In this document: positions 1-7,525 of the stretch, in pieces
Position numbering within the stretch: the stretch's first letter is position 1
Layout: each line of letters begins with the position of its first letter
Assembly (NCBI GenBank): GCA_004555655.1
Contig: SFHJ01000016.1
Span: 1-46,098 of the forward strand
From: Clostridiales bacterium
GTDB lineage: Bacteria > Bacillota > Clostridia > Oscillospirales > Oscillospiraceae
Direction: 5' to 3'
Length of the DNA: 46,098 bases
Translations under genes and position numbers: made by a program
Notes under the pieces: model-generated
Told to the model about the DNA's origin: nothing
Database searches by the model: none
What the model saw: the letters and a program-made list of their open reading frames with translations, nothing else

Positions 1-217
1 CTCTGGTGCACCAGTTGTCCTGCCAAGGGCATAGCTGGGTAGCTACGTCTGGACGAGATAAACGCTGAAGGCATCTAAGCGTGAAACTCCCCCTAAGATA
101 AGATCTCTCATCCTGAAAAGGAGTAAGGCTCGACGTAGACCATGTCGTTGATAGGTCAGGGGTGTAAGCACCGCAAGGTGTTAGCTGACTGATACTAATA
201 AGCCGAGGGCTTGACCT
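1..217 (+). rRNA. rrl: 23S ribosomal RNA, 3' end (partial)
   Basis: The window opens inside a 23S rRNA gene. The stretch contains the conserved domain VI segment with the CTGGACGAGATAAACGCTGA-type block near 50-70 and the closing ACTGATACTAATAAGCCGAG block near 188-207, ending at about 217 after GGGCTTGACC. The 5' part lies outside the window. It is followed by about 85 bases of spacer and then 5S rRNA, the usual bacterial order. The exact 3' end is set by family knowledge, not by a visible processing signal. Confidence 0.95.
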
Positions 218-302
218 ACAGTTTTGTAGCAGGCTCGAACAGCAGGCCTCTCTTTTGCTAAGTTTTTTGGTGTTCAGTTTTCAGGGTGTATCCAAGTGAA
301 TA

Positions 303-419
303 GTTGGTGTTGATTGGGGTGAGGGTCCACCTGTTCCCATACCGAACACAGAAGTTAAGCTCACTTCCGCCGACGATACTTGCCGGGTGACTGGCCGGGA
401 AAATAGGTAACGCCAACAT
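303..419 (+). rRNA. rrf: 5S ribosomal RNA
   Basis: This 117-base stretch has the 5S hallmarks: the 5' strand TTGGTGTTG pairs with the 3' strand TAACGCCAAC to form helix I, and the conserved CCCATACCGAACACAGAAGT block sits at about 337-356. It lies directly after the 23S gene and directly before a strong intrinsic terminator, so it closes the rRNA operon. The ends are set from the helix I pairing and may be off by one or two bases. Confidence 0.95.
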
Positions 420-422
420 AGA

Positions 423-453
423 GAACCGGGTCGAAAGACCCGGTTCTTTTTTT
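423..453 (+). terminator. rRNA operon intrinsic terminator
   Basis: A perfect 10-bp stem (GAACCGGGTC / GACCCGGTTC) with a GAAA tetraloop is followed by seven T. It starts four bases after the 5S 3' end, as expected for an rRNA operon terminator. Confidence 0.93.
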
Positions 454-457
454 GCCT

Positions 458-480
458 GTGACATGCCACCGGCATGTCAC
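458..480. repeat. Perfect short inverted repeat
   Basis: GTGACATGCC and GGCATGTCAC form perfect 10-bp arms around ACC. There is no T-run, so it is not an obvious terminator. It lies between the functional 5S terminator and the decayed 5S copy, so it may mark a past recombination or insertion event, or be a dyad binding site. No function can be assigned. Confidence 0.6.
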
Positions 481-490
481 GGACGGCAAA

Positions 491-532
491 ACGATACTTG
501 CTTCTAGCCAGAAAAATAGGTAACGCCAACAT
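491..532 (+). pseudogene. 5S rRNA 3'-end remnant
   Basis: The segment repeats the last part of the 5S gene at 373-419: ACGATACTTG at the start and AAATAGGTAACGCCAACAT at the end match, while the middle is shortened and changed. The first two thirds of a 5S gene are absent, so it cannot fold as 5S. It is followed, as in the intact copy, by a hairpin terminator. The simplest reading is a decayed tandem duplication of the 5S-terminator unit. Confidence 0.8.
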
Positions 533-535
533 AGA

Positions 536-567
536 GAACCGAGTCGTAAGGCTCGGTTCTTTTTTTG
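536..567 (+). terminator. Second intrinsic terminator, behind the 5S remnant
   Basis: GAACCGAGTC and GGCTCGGTTC form a 10-bp stem with one G-T pair around GTAA, followed by eight T. It is a diverged copy of the terminator at 423-453, so the rRNA operon ends in two terminators in series. Confidence 0.88.
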
Positions 568-633
568 CCTTCTGCATGCCGGGAAGCCAGGACAGCCGGC
601 GCGGAAAAGATGCTGCGCTTTCTGTACAACGCG

Positions 634-662
634 TTGACCGTATGCAAAAACGGTGATATACT
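634..662 (+). promoter_or_regulatory. Sigma-A-type promoter for galE
   Basis: TTGACC at 634-639 and TATACT at 657-662 are separated by 17 bases. The predicted start falls about 25 bases before the galE ribosome binding site (GGAGG at 681-685). No operator-like dyad is seen next to it. Confidence 0.75.
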
Positions 663-692
663 GAAAAAAACCCATCGAACGGAGGAAGCCCT

Positions 693-1703
693 ATGTCCAT
701 TCTATTGACCGGCGGCGCGGGCTACATCGGTAGCCACACCGCCGTCAGTATGCTGCAGGCCGGAATTGATGTCGTGCTGGCCGACAATTTTGTCAACAGT
801 TCGCCAAAGGTTCTTGCCCGCATTGAAGCGATCACCGGCGTGCGTCCGACGCTTATTGAGGCTGACCTGTGCGACCGGGAGGCGGTGCGCGCCATTTTCC
901 GCGCGCATGAGATCTCGGGCGTGGTGCATTTTGCGGGGTTGAAGGCCGTGGGCGAGTCGGTTGCGCAGCCATTGCGCTACTACCGCAACAATCTGGACTC
1001 GGCGCTCACGGTGCTGGAGGTCATGCGCGAGTTTGGCCGCACGCAGTTTGTGTTCTCGTCCTCCGCCACGGTCTATGGTGACCAGCCTGCGCCGCTGACG
1101 GAATCGGCACAGACGGGCGGCTGCTCGAACCCCTACGGCTGGACGAAGTTTATGATTGAGGAGATTTTAAAAAGTGCGGCTGCGGCAGGCCCGCAGCTCA
1201 GCGTGGTGCTGCTGCGCTATTTCAATCCCGTGGGCGCGCATGAATCGGGCCTGATCGGGGAAAACCCCAACGGTACGCCCAACAACCTGATGCCGTACAT
1301 TACGCAGGTGGCCGTCGGCCGGCGCGAAAAGCTGACCGTCTTCGGAGACGACTACGATACGCCCGACGGCTCGGGTGTGCGCGACTATATCCATGTGTGT
1401 GATCTGGCCGAAGGGCATCTGGCTGCGCTTCGCTACGCCGAAAGCCACACCGGCTGCGAGGTCTTTAACCTAGGCACCGGGCGCGGCAGCAGCGTTTTCG
1501 AGATGGTGCGCACGTTTGGCGAGGTCAACGGCGTTGACGTGCCGTATGTGATCGGGCCGCGGCGTGCAGGCGATCTGGCTGCGGTCTATGCCGACCCTGC
1601 GAAGGCGCAGCAGGTGCTTGGCTGGACGGCGAAGCGCAGTCTTGCGGATATGTGCCGCGACGCGTGGAATTTCCAGCGCCGCAACCCCAACGGCTATGAA
1701 TAA
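693..1703 (+). CDS. galE: UDP-glucose 4-epimerase
   Basis: The 336-residue product is the usual length for GalE, which interconverts UDP-galactose and UDP-glucose in the cytoplasm (Leloir pathway and supply of galactose for surface polymers). It belongs to the extended short-chain dehydrogenase family. The N-terminal Rossmann motif GGAGYIGSH, the SSSATVYG block carrying the catalytic Ser/Thr region, and the YGWTK (YxxxK) catalytic pair near residues 150-154 are all present, as is the RYFNPVGAH substrate-loop block. The ATG follows GGAGG with an 8-base gap and a good promoter stands upstream. It overlaps the next gene by 8 bases, so the two are probably translationally coupled. No other Leloir gene is in the window, so it may serve exopolysaccharide synthesis instead. 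Confidence 0.96.
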   Translation: MSILLTGGAGYIGSHTAVSMLQAGIDVVLADNFVNSSPKVLARIEAITGVRPTLIEADLCDREAVRAIFRAHEISGVVHFAGLKAVGESVAQPLRYYRNNLDSALTVLEVMREFGRTQFVFSSSATVYGDQPAPLTESAQTGGCSNPYGWTKFMIEEILKSAAAAGPQLSVVLLRYFNPVGAHESGLIGENPNGTPNNLMPYITQVAVGRREKLTVFGDDYDTPDGSGVRDYIHVCDLAEGHLAALRYAESHTGCEVFNLGTGRGSSVFEMVRTFGEVNGVDVPYVIGPRRAGDLAAVYADPAKAQQVLGWTAKRSLADMCRDAWNFQRRNPNGYE

Positions 1704-2943
1704 GCGGTTACGCGCGCACGCGGATGAAATCGTGCGCAGAGCGATTGCGGCGGTGCAGCCCGATGCGGCGGTGCGCCGCGCGCTGGAGCGCGAGACGCTC
1801 ACGGGGCGGGTAGTGCTGGTCGCGGCGGGCAAGGCCGCATGGCAGATGGCAAAGGCGGCGGCGGACTGCCTCGGCGCGCGGATCGGCGCGGGCGTAGTGG
1901 TCACAAAATACGGCCACGCGATGGGGCCGATTGCGGATTTTACCTGCATTGAGGCAGGCCACCCGGTGCCCGATGAGAACTCGTTCCGCGGTGCAAGGGC
2001 TGCCCTGGAGCTGGTTGCGGATCTGGGCGCAGACGACACGGTTTTGTTTCTGCTCTCGGGCGGGGGCAGCGCGCTTTTTGAGCTGCCGCTGATTGCGCCG
2101 GAGGAGCTGCAGGATATCACGTCGCAGCTGCTGGCCTGCGGGGCAGACATTGTGGAGATGAACACCGTGCGCAAGCGGCTCTCGGGCGTGAAGGGCGGCA
2201 GGTTTGCCGCGGCATGCGCGCCTGCGCGCGTGGTGTCGGTGGTGCTGTCGGACATTTTGGGCGATCCGCTCGACATGATCGCCTCTGGCCCGGCGTATCC
2301 GGACACCTCCACGGCCGAACAGGCGCTGGCCGTGTGCGAAAAGTACCGCCTGCGGCTGTCGCGCCATGCGCGCGAATGTCTGATGCAGCCCACGCCGAAG
2401 ACGCTGGAAAACGTGACGACGCACATCACCGGCAGTGTGCGCGAGCTTGTCGCAGCGGCGACGGATGCGTGTGAAAAGCTCGGCTACGAACCGGTTATTT
2501 TGACAGACACGCTGGCGTGTCAGGCCCGCGAGGCGGGGAGCTTTCTGGCCTCGATCGCGCGGACGCACGCACGAAGCGGAAAGAATCTGGCGTTTCTTGC
2601 GGGCGGCGAGACGGTTGTGCGCCTCGTGGGAAGCGGCCTGGGCGGGCGCAATCAGGAGCTGGCGCTCGCGGCGGCGGATGGTATCGCGGGTCTGGATGCG
2701 GCGGTATTCAGCGCCGGCAGCGACGGCACCGACGGCCCGACCGACGCGGCGGGCGGCTATGTTGACGGCGAGACGGCGGCAGAGCTAGCGCAGGCGGGAT
2801 GGAGCGCATACGGCGCACTGGAAAACAATGACGCATACCATGCGCTGGGCGCGGTGGACGGCCTGATTTTCACCGGGCCGACAGGCACGAATGTGAACGA
2901 TGTGGCGGTGGCGCTTGTGCGCACGACAGGAGCAGACGTATGA
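1696..2943 (+). CDS. Glycerate 2-kinase, class II (DUF4147/MOFRL)
   Basis: This 415-residue protein belongs to the GckA/TtuD type of glycerate kinases, which phosphorylate D-glycerate to 2-phosphoglycerate with ATP. Seen in the sequence are the N-terminal DUF4147 domain with AAGKAAWQMA, the LLSGGGSALF nucleotide loop, the MNTVRKRLSGVKGG block, and the C-terminal MOFRL domain with GGRNQELAL and the SAGSDGTDGPTDAAGG signature. An in-frame reading extends back to 1564, but it runs inside galE. The ATG at 1696 overlaps the galE stop by 8 bases and gives the normal family length, so I chose it. The end overlaps the next gene by ATGA. Substrate is inferred from family; tartronate- or hydroxypyruvate-pathway partners are not in the window. 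Confidence 0.9.
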   Translation: MNKRLRAHADEIVRRAIAAVQPDAAVRRALERETLTGRVVLVAAGKAAWQMAKAAADCLGARIGAGVVVTKYGHAMGPIADFTCIEAGHPVPDENSFRGARAALELVADLGADDTVLFLLSGGGSALFELPLIAPEELQDITSQLLACGADIVEMNTVRKRLSGVKGGRFAAACAPARVVSVVLSDILGDPLDMIASGPAYPDTSTAEQALAVCEKYRLRLSRHARECLMQPTPKTLENVTTHITGSVRELVAAATDACEKLGYEPVILTDTLACQAREAGSFLASIARTHARSGKNLAFLAGGETVVRLVGSGLGGRNQELALAAADGIAGLDAAVFSAGSDGTDGPTDAAGGYVDGETAAELAQAGWSAYGALENNDAYHALGAVDGLIFTGPTGTNVNDVAVALVRTTGADV

Positions 2944-3545
2944 CACAGAAAGAAAAAATGCTGGCCGGGCAGCTCTATTCCCCGGCAGACCCGGAGCTGA
3001 GCCGGCTGCACAGGCGGGCGGTGAAGCTGGCGCGGCAGTATAATATGACCGACGAGGAGGACGAGCAGGCGCTGCGCGCGATTGCGCGCGAGCTGGTGCC
3101 GAACGCGGCCGAGGGGCTGTTTCTGCAGCCGCCGGTGCATTTTGACTACGGCTGCTTCACCTGGTTCGGAAAGAACGGCTACGCGAACTACAATTTTACC
3201 GTGCTCGACTGCTGCCCGGTGCGTATCGGGGATAACGTCATGTTCGGCCCCAACTGTACGCTGGTTACGCCGGTGCACCCGTTCTGGCCGGCCGAGCGCA
3301 ACTTCCGCACCGCGCCGGACGGCAAGCTGTACGACATCGAGTATGCCCGCCCCATCACCATCGGCAGCGACTGCTGGCTGGCGTCCAACGTGACGGTCTG
3401 CGGCGGCGTGACGATCGGCGACGGATGCGTGATCGGCGCGGGCAGCGTGGTCACGCGCGATATTCCGCCCTACAGCTTCGCAGCGGGCAATCCCTGCCGC
3501 GTGATCCGTCCAATCACGGAAAAAGACCGTCTGATGCATGAATGA
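2940..3545 (+). CDS. Sugar O-acetyltransferase, maltose/galactoside acetyltransferase type
   Basis: A 201-residue left-handed beta-helix acetyltransferase of the Maa/LacA/NodL group, which moves acetyl from acetyl-CoA to a sugar hydroxyl. The N-terminal Mac domain (KMLAGQLYSPADPEL) is followed by a hexapeptide-repeat region. It contains the His of TLVTPVHPF, which matches the catalytic His of LacA, and the C-terminal coils GGVTIGDGCVIGAGSVVTRD and FAAGNPCRVIR. It starts within an ATGA overlap with the glycerate kinase, so translation is likely coupled. A strong terminator follows. The true acceptor sugar is unknown; detoxification of non-metabolised sugars is the usual suggestion for the family. 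Confidence 0.92.
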   Translation: MTQKEKMLAGQLYSPADPELSRLHRRAVKLARQYNMTDEEDEQALRAIARELVPNAAEGLFLQPPVHFDYGCFTWFGKNGYANYNFTVLDCCPVRIGDNVMFGPNCTLVTPVHPFWPAERNFRTAPDGKLYDIEYARPITIGSDCWLASNVTVCGGVTIGDGCVIGAGSVVTRDIPPYSFAAGNPCRVIRPITEKDRLMHE

Positions 3546-3546
3546 C

Positions 3547-3577
3547 AGCTGCCGTCCCCTCGGGACGGCAGCTTTTT
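3547..3577 (+). terminator. Intrinsic terminator of the galE operon
   Basis: A perfect 12-bp stem (AGCTGCCGTCCC / GGGACGGCAGCT) with a CTC loop is followed by four T. It begins immediately after the acetyltransferase stop codon. Confidence 0.9.
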
Positions 3578-3607
3578 CCATCCGCTGCGCGCGGCAAAAG
3601 ATTCTTC

Positions 3608-3636
3608 TTTTCATTTGGCGCAAAATACAATATAAT
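3608..3636 (+). promoter_or_regulatory. Promoter for rsmF-walRK operon
   Basis: TTTTCA at 3608-3613 and a consensus TATAAT at 3631-3636 have a 17-base spacer. The rsmF ribosome binding site AAAGGAGG is at 3651-3658. The -10 is strong and the -35 is weak. Confidence 0.65.
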
Positions 3637-3665
3637 AGATAAAACTGTGCAAAGGAGGCGGACAG

Positions 3666-5015
3666 ATGCTGCCGGCAGAATTTACCGCGCGGATGCAGCG
3701 GCTTCTGGGCGAAGAATTTGACGCGTTTGCCGCGTGCTACGATGCGCCGCGCCATACTGCGCTGCGGCTCAATCCGCTGAAGACCGGCGCGCCGCCCGAT
3801 TTGTCGCGCTTTGGGCTTTCGCCCGTGCCGTGGGCGAGGGATGGATATTACTATGATGCCCAGACGCGCCCGGGGCTTAGCGCGTATCACGACGCGGGGC
3901 TCTACTACCTGCAGGAGCCGAGCGCGATGGCGCCGGCCATGCTTTTGGATGCGCAGCCGGGCGAGCGCGTGCTCGATCTGTGCGCCGCGCCGGGCGGCAA
4001 AAGCACGCAGCTGGCGGCCGCGATGGCGGGGCGCGGGCTTCTTGTCTGCAATGAGATCAGCGCCAAGCGCGCGCAGATCCTGTCATCGAACATTGAGCGC
4101 ATGGGCATTGCAAACGCTTTGGTGTTAAACGAGAACCCGGCAAGGCTGGCCGGGCGGTTTGCCGGCTTTTTCGACAAAATCCTCGTCGATGCGCCCTGCT
4201 CGGGCGAGGGGATGTTCCGCAAAGAGCCGCTTGCCGCGCAGGAATGGACGCCCGGCACGCCCGCGATGTGTGCGGCGCGGCAGCTGGAGATTCTGCACAG
4301 CGCGGCGCAGATGCTGCGCCCGGGCGGAAGGCTCGTCTATTCGACGTGTACCTTCTCAGCGGAGGAAAACGAGGGCGCGGTGAGCGCGTTTTTGCGCGCG
4401 CACCCGGATTTTTCCGTGGAGCAGATTCCCGGAACGCCGTTTTCGCCCGGCAGGCCCGCGTGGGTGGAGAATCCTGCGCCGGATTTGGAATACACGTTCC
4501 GCCTCTGGCCGCACCGGCTTCGCGGCGAGGGGCATTACGCGGCTGTCCTGCGACGTGCGGGAAACGAAGCTCCGGCGGATGTACCGATCGAGCCGGGCGC
4601 GAAGCTGCCGAAAGAGCTTCTTGACTTTGCTAAGAACACTGGTGTGGAGATTCCCGATGGTAAGCCTGTTTTGTTCGGGCAGAGCGTATATCTTGCGCCG
4701 GAGGAGCTGCCGAGGCTCGCGGGGCTCAGGGTTCTGCGCGCCGGGCTGCAGCTGGGCGCGTGCAAAAAGGGCCGCTTCGAGCCGGCGCACGCATGGGCGC
4801 TCTGGCTGAAAACGGCGGCGCGGACGGCGGATTTTGCCGAAAACGCGCCGGAAATTGCCCGGTATCTCGCGGGCGAGACGATAAACGGCAGCCAGACGGG
4901 CTGGGCGATTGTGCGTGTGGACGGGCTCAGCCTCGGCTGGGTCAAGGGCTCGGACGGACAGCTCAAAAATCACTATCCCAAGGCGCTGCGGCGCATGGGC
5001 AGTCAAGGAGTGTGA
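3666..5015 (+). CDS. rsmF: 16S rRNA m5C methyltransferase, RsmF/YebU-like
   Basis: The 449-residue protein is an RsmB/Nol1/Nop2/Sun-family RNA cytosine-C5 methyltransferase. SAM-binding motif I is LDLCAAPGGKST near residues 105-116. The first motif cysteine lies in DAPCSGEGMF, and the catalytic cysteine lies in YSTCTFSAEENE. The C-terminal part (from about 300) resembles the RsmF-type PUA-like extension, including GWVKGSDGQLKNHYPKALRR at the end, which favours RsmF over RsmB. It begins 7 bases after AAAGGAGG. The ribosome binding site of the following regulator (AAGGAG at 5005-5010) lies inside its last codons and the gap to walR is 5 bases, so it is the first gene of the walRK transcript. 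Exact rRNA target is inferred. Confidence 0.9.
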   Translation: MLPAEFTARMQRLLGEEFDAFAACYDAPRHTALRLNPLKTGAPPDLSRFGLSPVPWARDGYYYDAQTRPGLSAYHDAGLYYLQEPSAMAPAMLLDAQPGERVLDLCAAPGGKSTQLAAAMAGRGLLVCNEISAKRAQILSSNIERMGIANALVLNENPARLAGRFAGFFDKILVDAPCSGEGMFRKEPLAAQEWTPGTPAMCAARQLEILHSAAQMLRPGGRLVYSTCTFSAEENEGAVSAFLRAHPDFSVEQIPGTPFSPGRPAWVENPAPDLEYTFRLWPHRLRGEGHYAAVLRRAGNEAPADVPIEPGAKLPKELLDFAKNTGVEIPDGKPVLFGQSVYLAPEELPRLAGLRVLRAGLQLGACKKGRFEPAHAWALWLKTAARTADFAENAPEIARYLAGETINGSQTGWAIVRVDGLSLGWVKGSDGQLKNHYPKALRRMGSQGV

Positions 5016-5020
5016 CGGAT

Positions 5021-5725
5021 ATGGACAACACCAAAAAGACCATCCTGATCGTGGAGGACGAGCGCGCGATCGTCGATATCATCAAATTCAACCTCGTGCG
5101 CGAGGGCTATGACACGCTCGAGGCGCTCGACGGCGAGACGGGTCTGGAGCTGGCGCGCACAAAGGACCCCGATCTCATTTTGCTGGACGTGATGCTTCCC
5201 AGGATGAACGGCTTTGAGATCTGCACGGCGCTTCGTGACGGCGGCAGCGCCGTACCCATCATCATGCTGACCGCCAGAGAAGAGGAGACCGACAAGGTCT
5301 TCGGCCTTGAGGCCGGCGCGGACGATTACATGACCAAGCCCTTTTCCATGCGCGAGCTGCTGGCCAGAGTCAAGGCCAACATCCGCCGCCGTAATTTTAA
5401 CTACGGCACAATGGCCGGCGCGGGCAGCCTCATCACGGCGGGCGGTCTGACGGTCAACCCCGTGACATTCACGGTGACGAAGAACGCAGTCCCCGTCGAT
5501 CTGACGCAGAAGGAGTACGACCTGCTGCACCATCTCATCACGTCGCGCGGCGTGGTCTTCTCGCGTGAAGAGCTGATGCAGAAGGTGTGGAACTACGAAT
5601 ACTTCGGCGATATGCGCACGGTGGACGTGACCATCCGCCGCCTGCGTGAAAAGATCGAGGACGATCCCGGCAAGCCCGCGCTCATCATGACCAAACGCGG
5701 CGTGGGCTACTACTTCGCGGAATAA
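5021..5725 (+). CDS. walR: WalR-like response regulator (OmpR/PhoB family)
   Basis: A 234-residue DNA-binding response regulator. The receiver has the acidic pair E12-D13, phospho-acceptor D56 in LLDVMLP, T84 and K106 (TKPFS). The winged-helix output domain ends with WNYEYFGDMRTVDV and RRLREKIEDDP, which are very close to WalR/YycF of Bacillus. WalR controls cell-wall hydrolases and wall homeostasis in Firmicutes. A longer reading from 4760 would run inside rsmF; the ATG at 5021 has AAGGAG 10 bases upstream and gives the normal length. The histidine kinase follows after 24 bases. The wal assignment rests on sequence likeness and on the YycH/YycI-like genes downstream; PhoP is the alternative. 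Confidence 0.88.
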   Translation: MDNTKKTILIVEDERAIVDIIKFNLVREGYDTLEALDGETGLELARTKDPDLILLDVMLPRMNGFEICTALRDGGSAVPIIMLTAREEETDKVFGLEAGADDYMTKPFSMRELLARVKANIRRRNFNYGTMAGAGSLITAGGLTVNPVTFTVTKNAVPVDLTQKEYDLLHHLITSRGVVFSREELMQKVWNYEYFGDMRTVDVTIRRLREKIEDDPGKPALIMTKRGVGYYFAE

Positions 5726-5749
5726 TCTCGCGCGAAAGGAGGCGGCCAG

Positions 5750-7495
5750 ATGCGCTCGCTTCGTATGAAACTGGTCATGATCATGGTCATCCTGATTCTG
5801 GCCCTGATGAGCGTTGTCGGTGCATTTCTCATCAACGGCGTCGGCAATTTCTACATCTCTGAATTCTATGTGCAGATGAACCAGACCTTCTCGCCGGAGT
5901 TTATCACGCAGCTGCAGCGCATTGCCGCGCAGGAATCCGCCGCACCCGAGCGGATGAAGGAGCTGCTGATGGCGCAGGCGGGCCTCGGCATCGATATCTC
6001 CAACCGCAACGTCTTTGTGCTGGACGAGACGGGCGGCGTGCTGGCAAGCTCCAACGGCGAAGAGGCGGTCAGCATGAGCACGAACCTGCTCACGGCCATG
6101 AACGGCGCGGTGGGGCAGGAGAGCTCGATCAGCAGCAGCACGATGGATCTCGCCGTGCCCATCGAGACGGACACGCAGCGCTACATCGTCTATATTTTAG
6201 ACGCCAAGGCCACGGTCGACGCGCTGACGAGCGAGGTTCTGGGCATCATCATCAAAGCGCTGGCGCTGGGGCTTGTGATCTGCCTGGTGCTGTCAGTTCT
6301 GCTGGCGCAGATCCTGATTACGCCGCTGCGCGCGCTCACACGCGGCACCAGACAGGTGGCGGCCGGCGATTTTGAGCAGCGGCTGGACGCGGCAAGCAAC
6401 GACGAGATCGGCGTGCTCACGCGCAACTTCAACTACATGGCCCAGGTGCTGCAGGACACCATCTCCGAGGCTGAGAACGAGCGCAACAAGCTCTCGACGC
6501 TCTTTTTGCACATGACCGACGGCGTGGTGGCCTTCTCGGCTGCGGGCACCGTGATCCACTTCAACCCCGCCGCGACGCAGATGCTTTCGCGGCAGCTTGA
6601 CCCCACGACGACGTTCGACGAGATCTTCGGCGAGGAGGCGGAGCTCGACACCCTGCTCACGCTCAAGCGGCCGCAGTACATTGAGCGCCAGAAGACCGTG
6701 GGCGAGCGCGAGCTGGAGCTGTTTTTGGCGCCGTTTTCCTCGGATCAGACGCAGGGCGGCGTGCTGGTCGTCATCCATGACGTGACCGAGCAGCGCAAGA
6801 GCGAGCAGTCGCGCAGAGAATTCGTGGCAAACGTCTCGCACGAGCTGCGCACGCCGCTGACCAACATCAAATCCTACGCCGAGACGATTGTCTCCGCCGG
6901 AGACGAGCTGCCGGGCGAGCTGCGCACCAATTTCCTCGGCGTCATCATTAATGAAGCCGACCGCATGACGCGCATCGTGCAGGACCTGCTCACGCTCAGT
7001 AAGATCGACTACGGCAAGATGGAGATGAACATCAGCCGCTTCTCGTTTGCCCAGGCCGCGCAGAACGTGTACGAGGCCGCGCGCCTGAACGCAGAGCAGA
7101 ACCACCACCACACCATGACGTTTACCTGCGAGGACAACATCCCCGAGGTGAATGGCGACCGCGAGCGCATCGAGCAGGTGGTCATGAATATCGTCTCGAA
7201 CGCCATCAAATACACGCCCGACGGCGGCAAAATTGAAATTCACGTCGGTACGGGCAAGAAAACCGTCTATGTGCGCGTGACCGACAACGGCATCGGCATT
7301 CCGGAAAAGGATCTGCCGCGGCTGTTTGAGCGGTTCTACCGCGTGGACAAGGCGCGCTCGCGCGAGTCCGGCGGCACGGGTCTGGGGCTTTCCATCGCCC
7401 GCGAGATTCTGCAGCAGCACAAGGGCGACATTCACATCGATTCCGTCTACGGCGAGGGCACGGACGTGGTCATCACGCTGCCCGCCGCTGTTTGA
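5750..7495 (+). CDS. walK: WalK-like sensor histidine kinase
   Basis: A 581-residue membrane kinase, close to the WalK length. Order: first membrane segment (about 9-28), extracytoplasmic sensor of about 135 residues, second membrane segment (about 163-190), HAMP (about 190-242), PAS (about 250-345), HisKA and HATPase. The phosphorylated His is H364 in the HELRTPLTN H-box. The N-box is VVMNIVSNAIKYTP, followed by DNGIGIP and GGTGLGLSI ATP-lid motifs. The HAMP-PAS-HisKA order is that of WalK/PhoR. It follows AAAGGAGG and is expected to phosphorylate the adjacent regulator. The downstream membrane proteins resemble YycH and YycI, which restrain WalK in Bacillus through transmembrane contacts. 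Confidence 0.9.
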   Translation: MRSLRMKLVMIMVILILALMSVVGAFLINGVGNFYISEFYVQMNQTFSPEFITQLQRIAAQESAAPERMKELLMAQAGLGIDISNRNVFVLDETGGVLASSNGEEAVSMSTNLLTAMNGAVGQESSISSSTMDLAVPIETDTQRYIVYILDAKATVDALTSEVLGIIIKALALGLVICLVLSVLLAQILITPLRALTRGTRQVAAGDFEQRLDAASNDEIGVLTRNFNYMAQVLQDTISEAENERNKLSTLFLHMTDGVVAFSAAGTVIHFNPAATQMLSRQLDPTTTFDEIFGEEAELDTLLTLKRPQYIERQKTVGERELELFLAPFSSDQTQGGVLVVIHDVTEQRKSEQSRREFVANVSHELRTPLTNIKSYAETIVSAGDELPGELRTNFLGVIINEADRMTRIVQDLLTLSKIDYGKMEMNISRFSFAQAAQNVYEAARLNAEQNHHHTMTFTCEDNIPEVNGDRERIEQVVMNIVSNAIKYTPDGGKIEIHVGTGKKTVYVRVTDNGIGIPEKDLPRLFERFYRVDKARSRESGGTGLGLSIAREILQQHKGDIHIDSVYGEGTDVVITLPAAV

Positions 7496-7525
7496 CGCAG
7501 CATTGCGCGGAAAGGAGGCAGCGCC

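Noticed and set aside
258..700. Small open frames over the 5S gene and terminators
   Set aside because: They run through rRNA and two terminators, so they are not coding.
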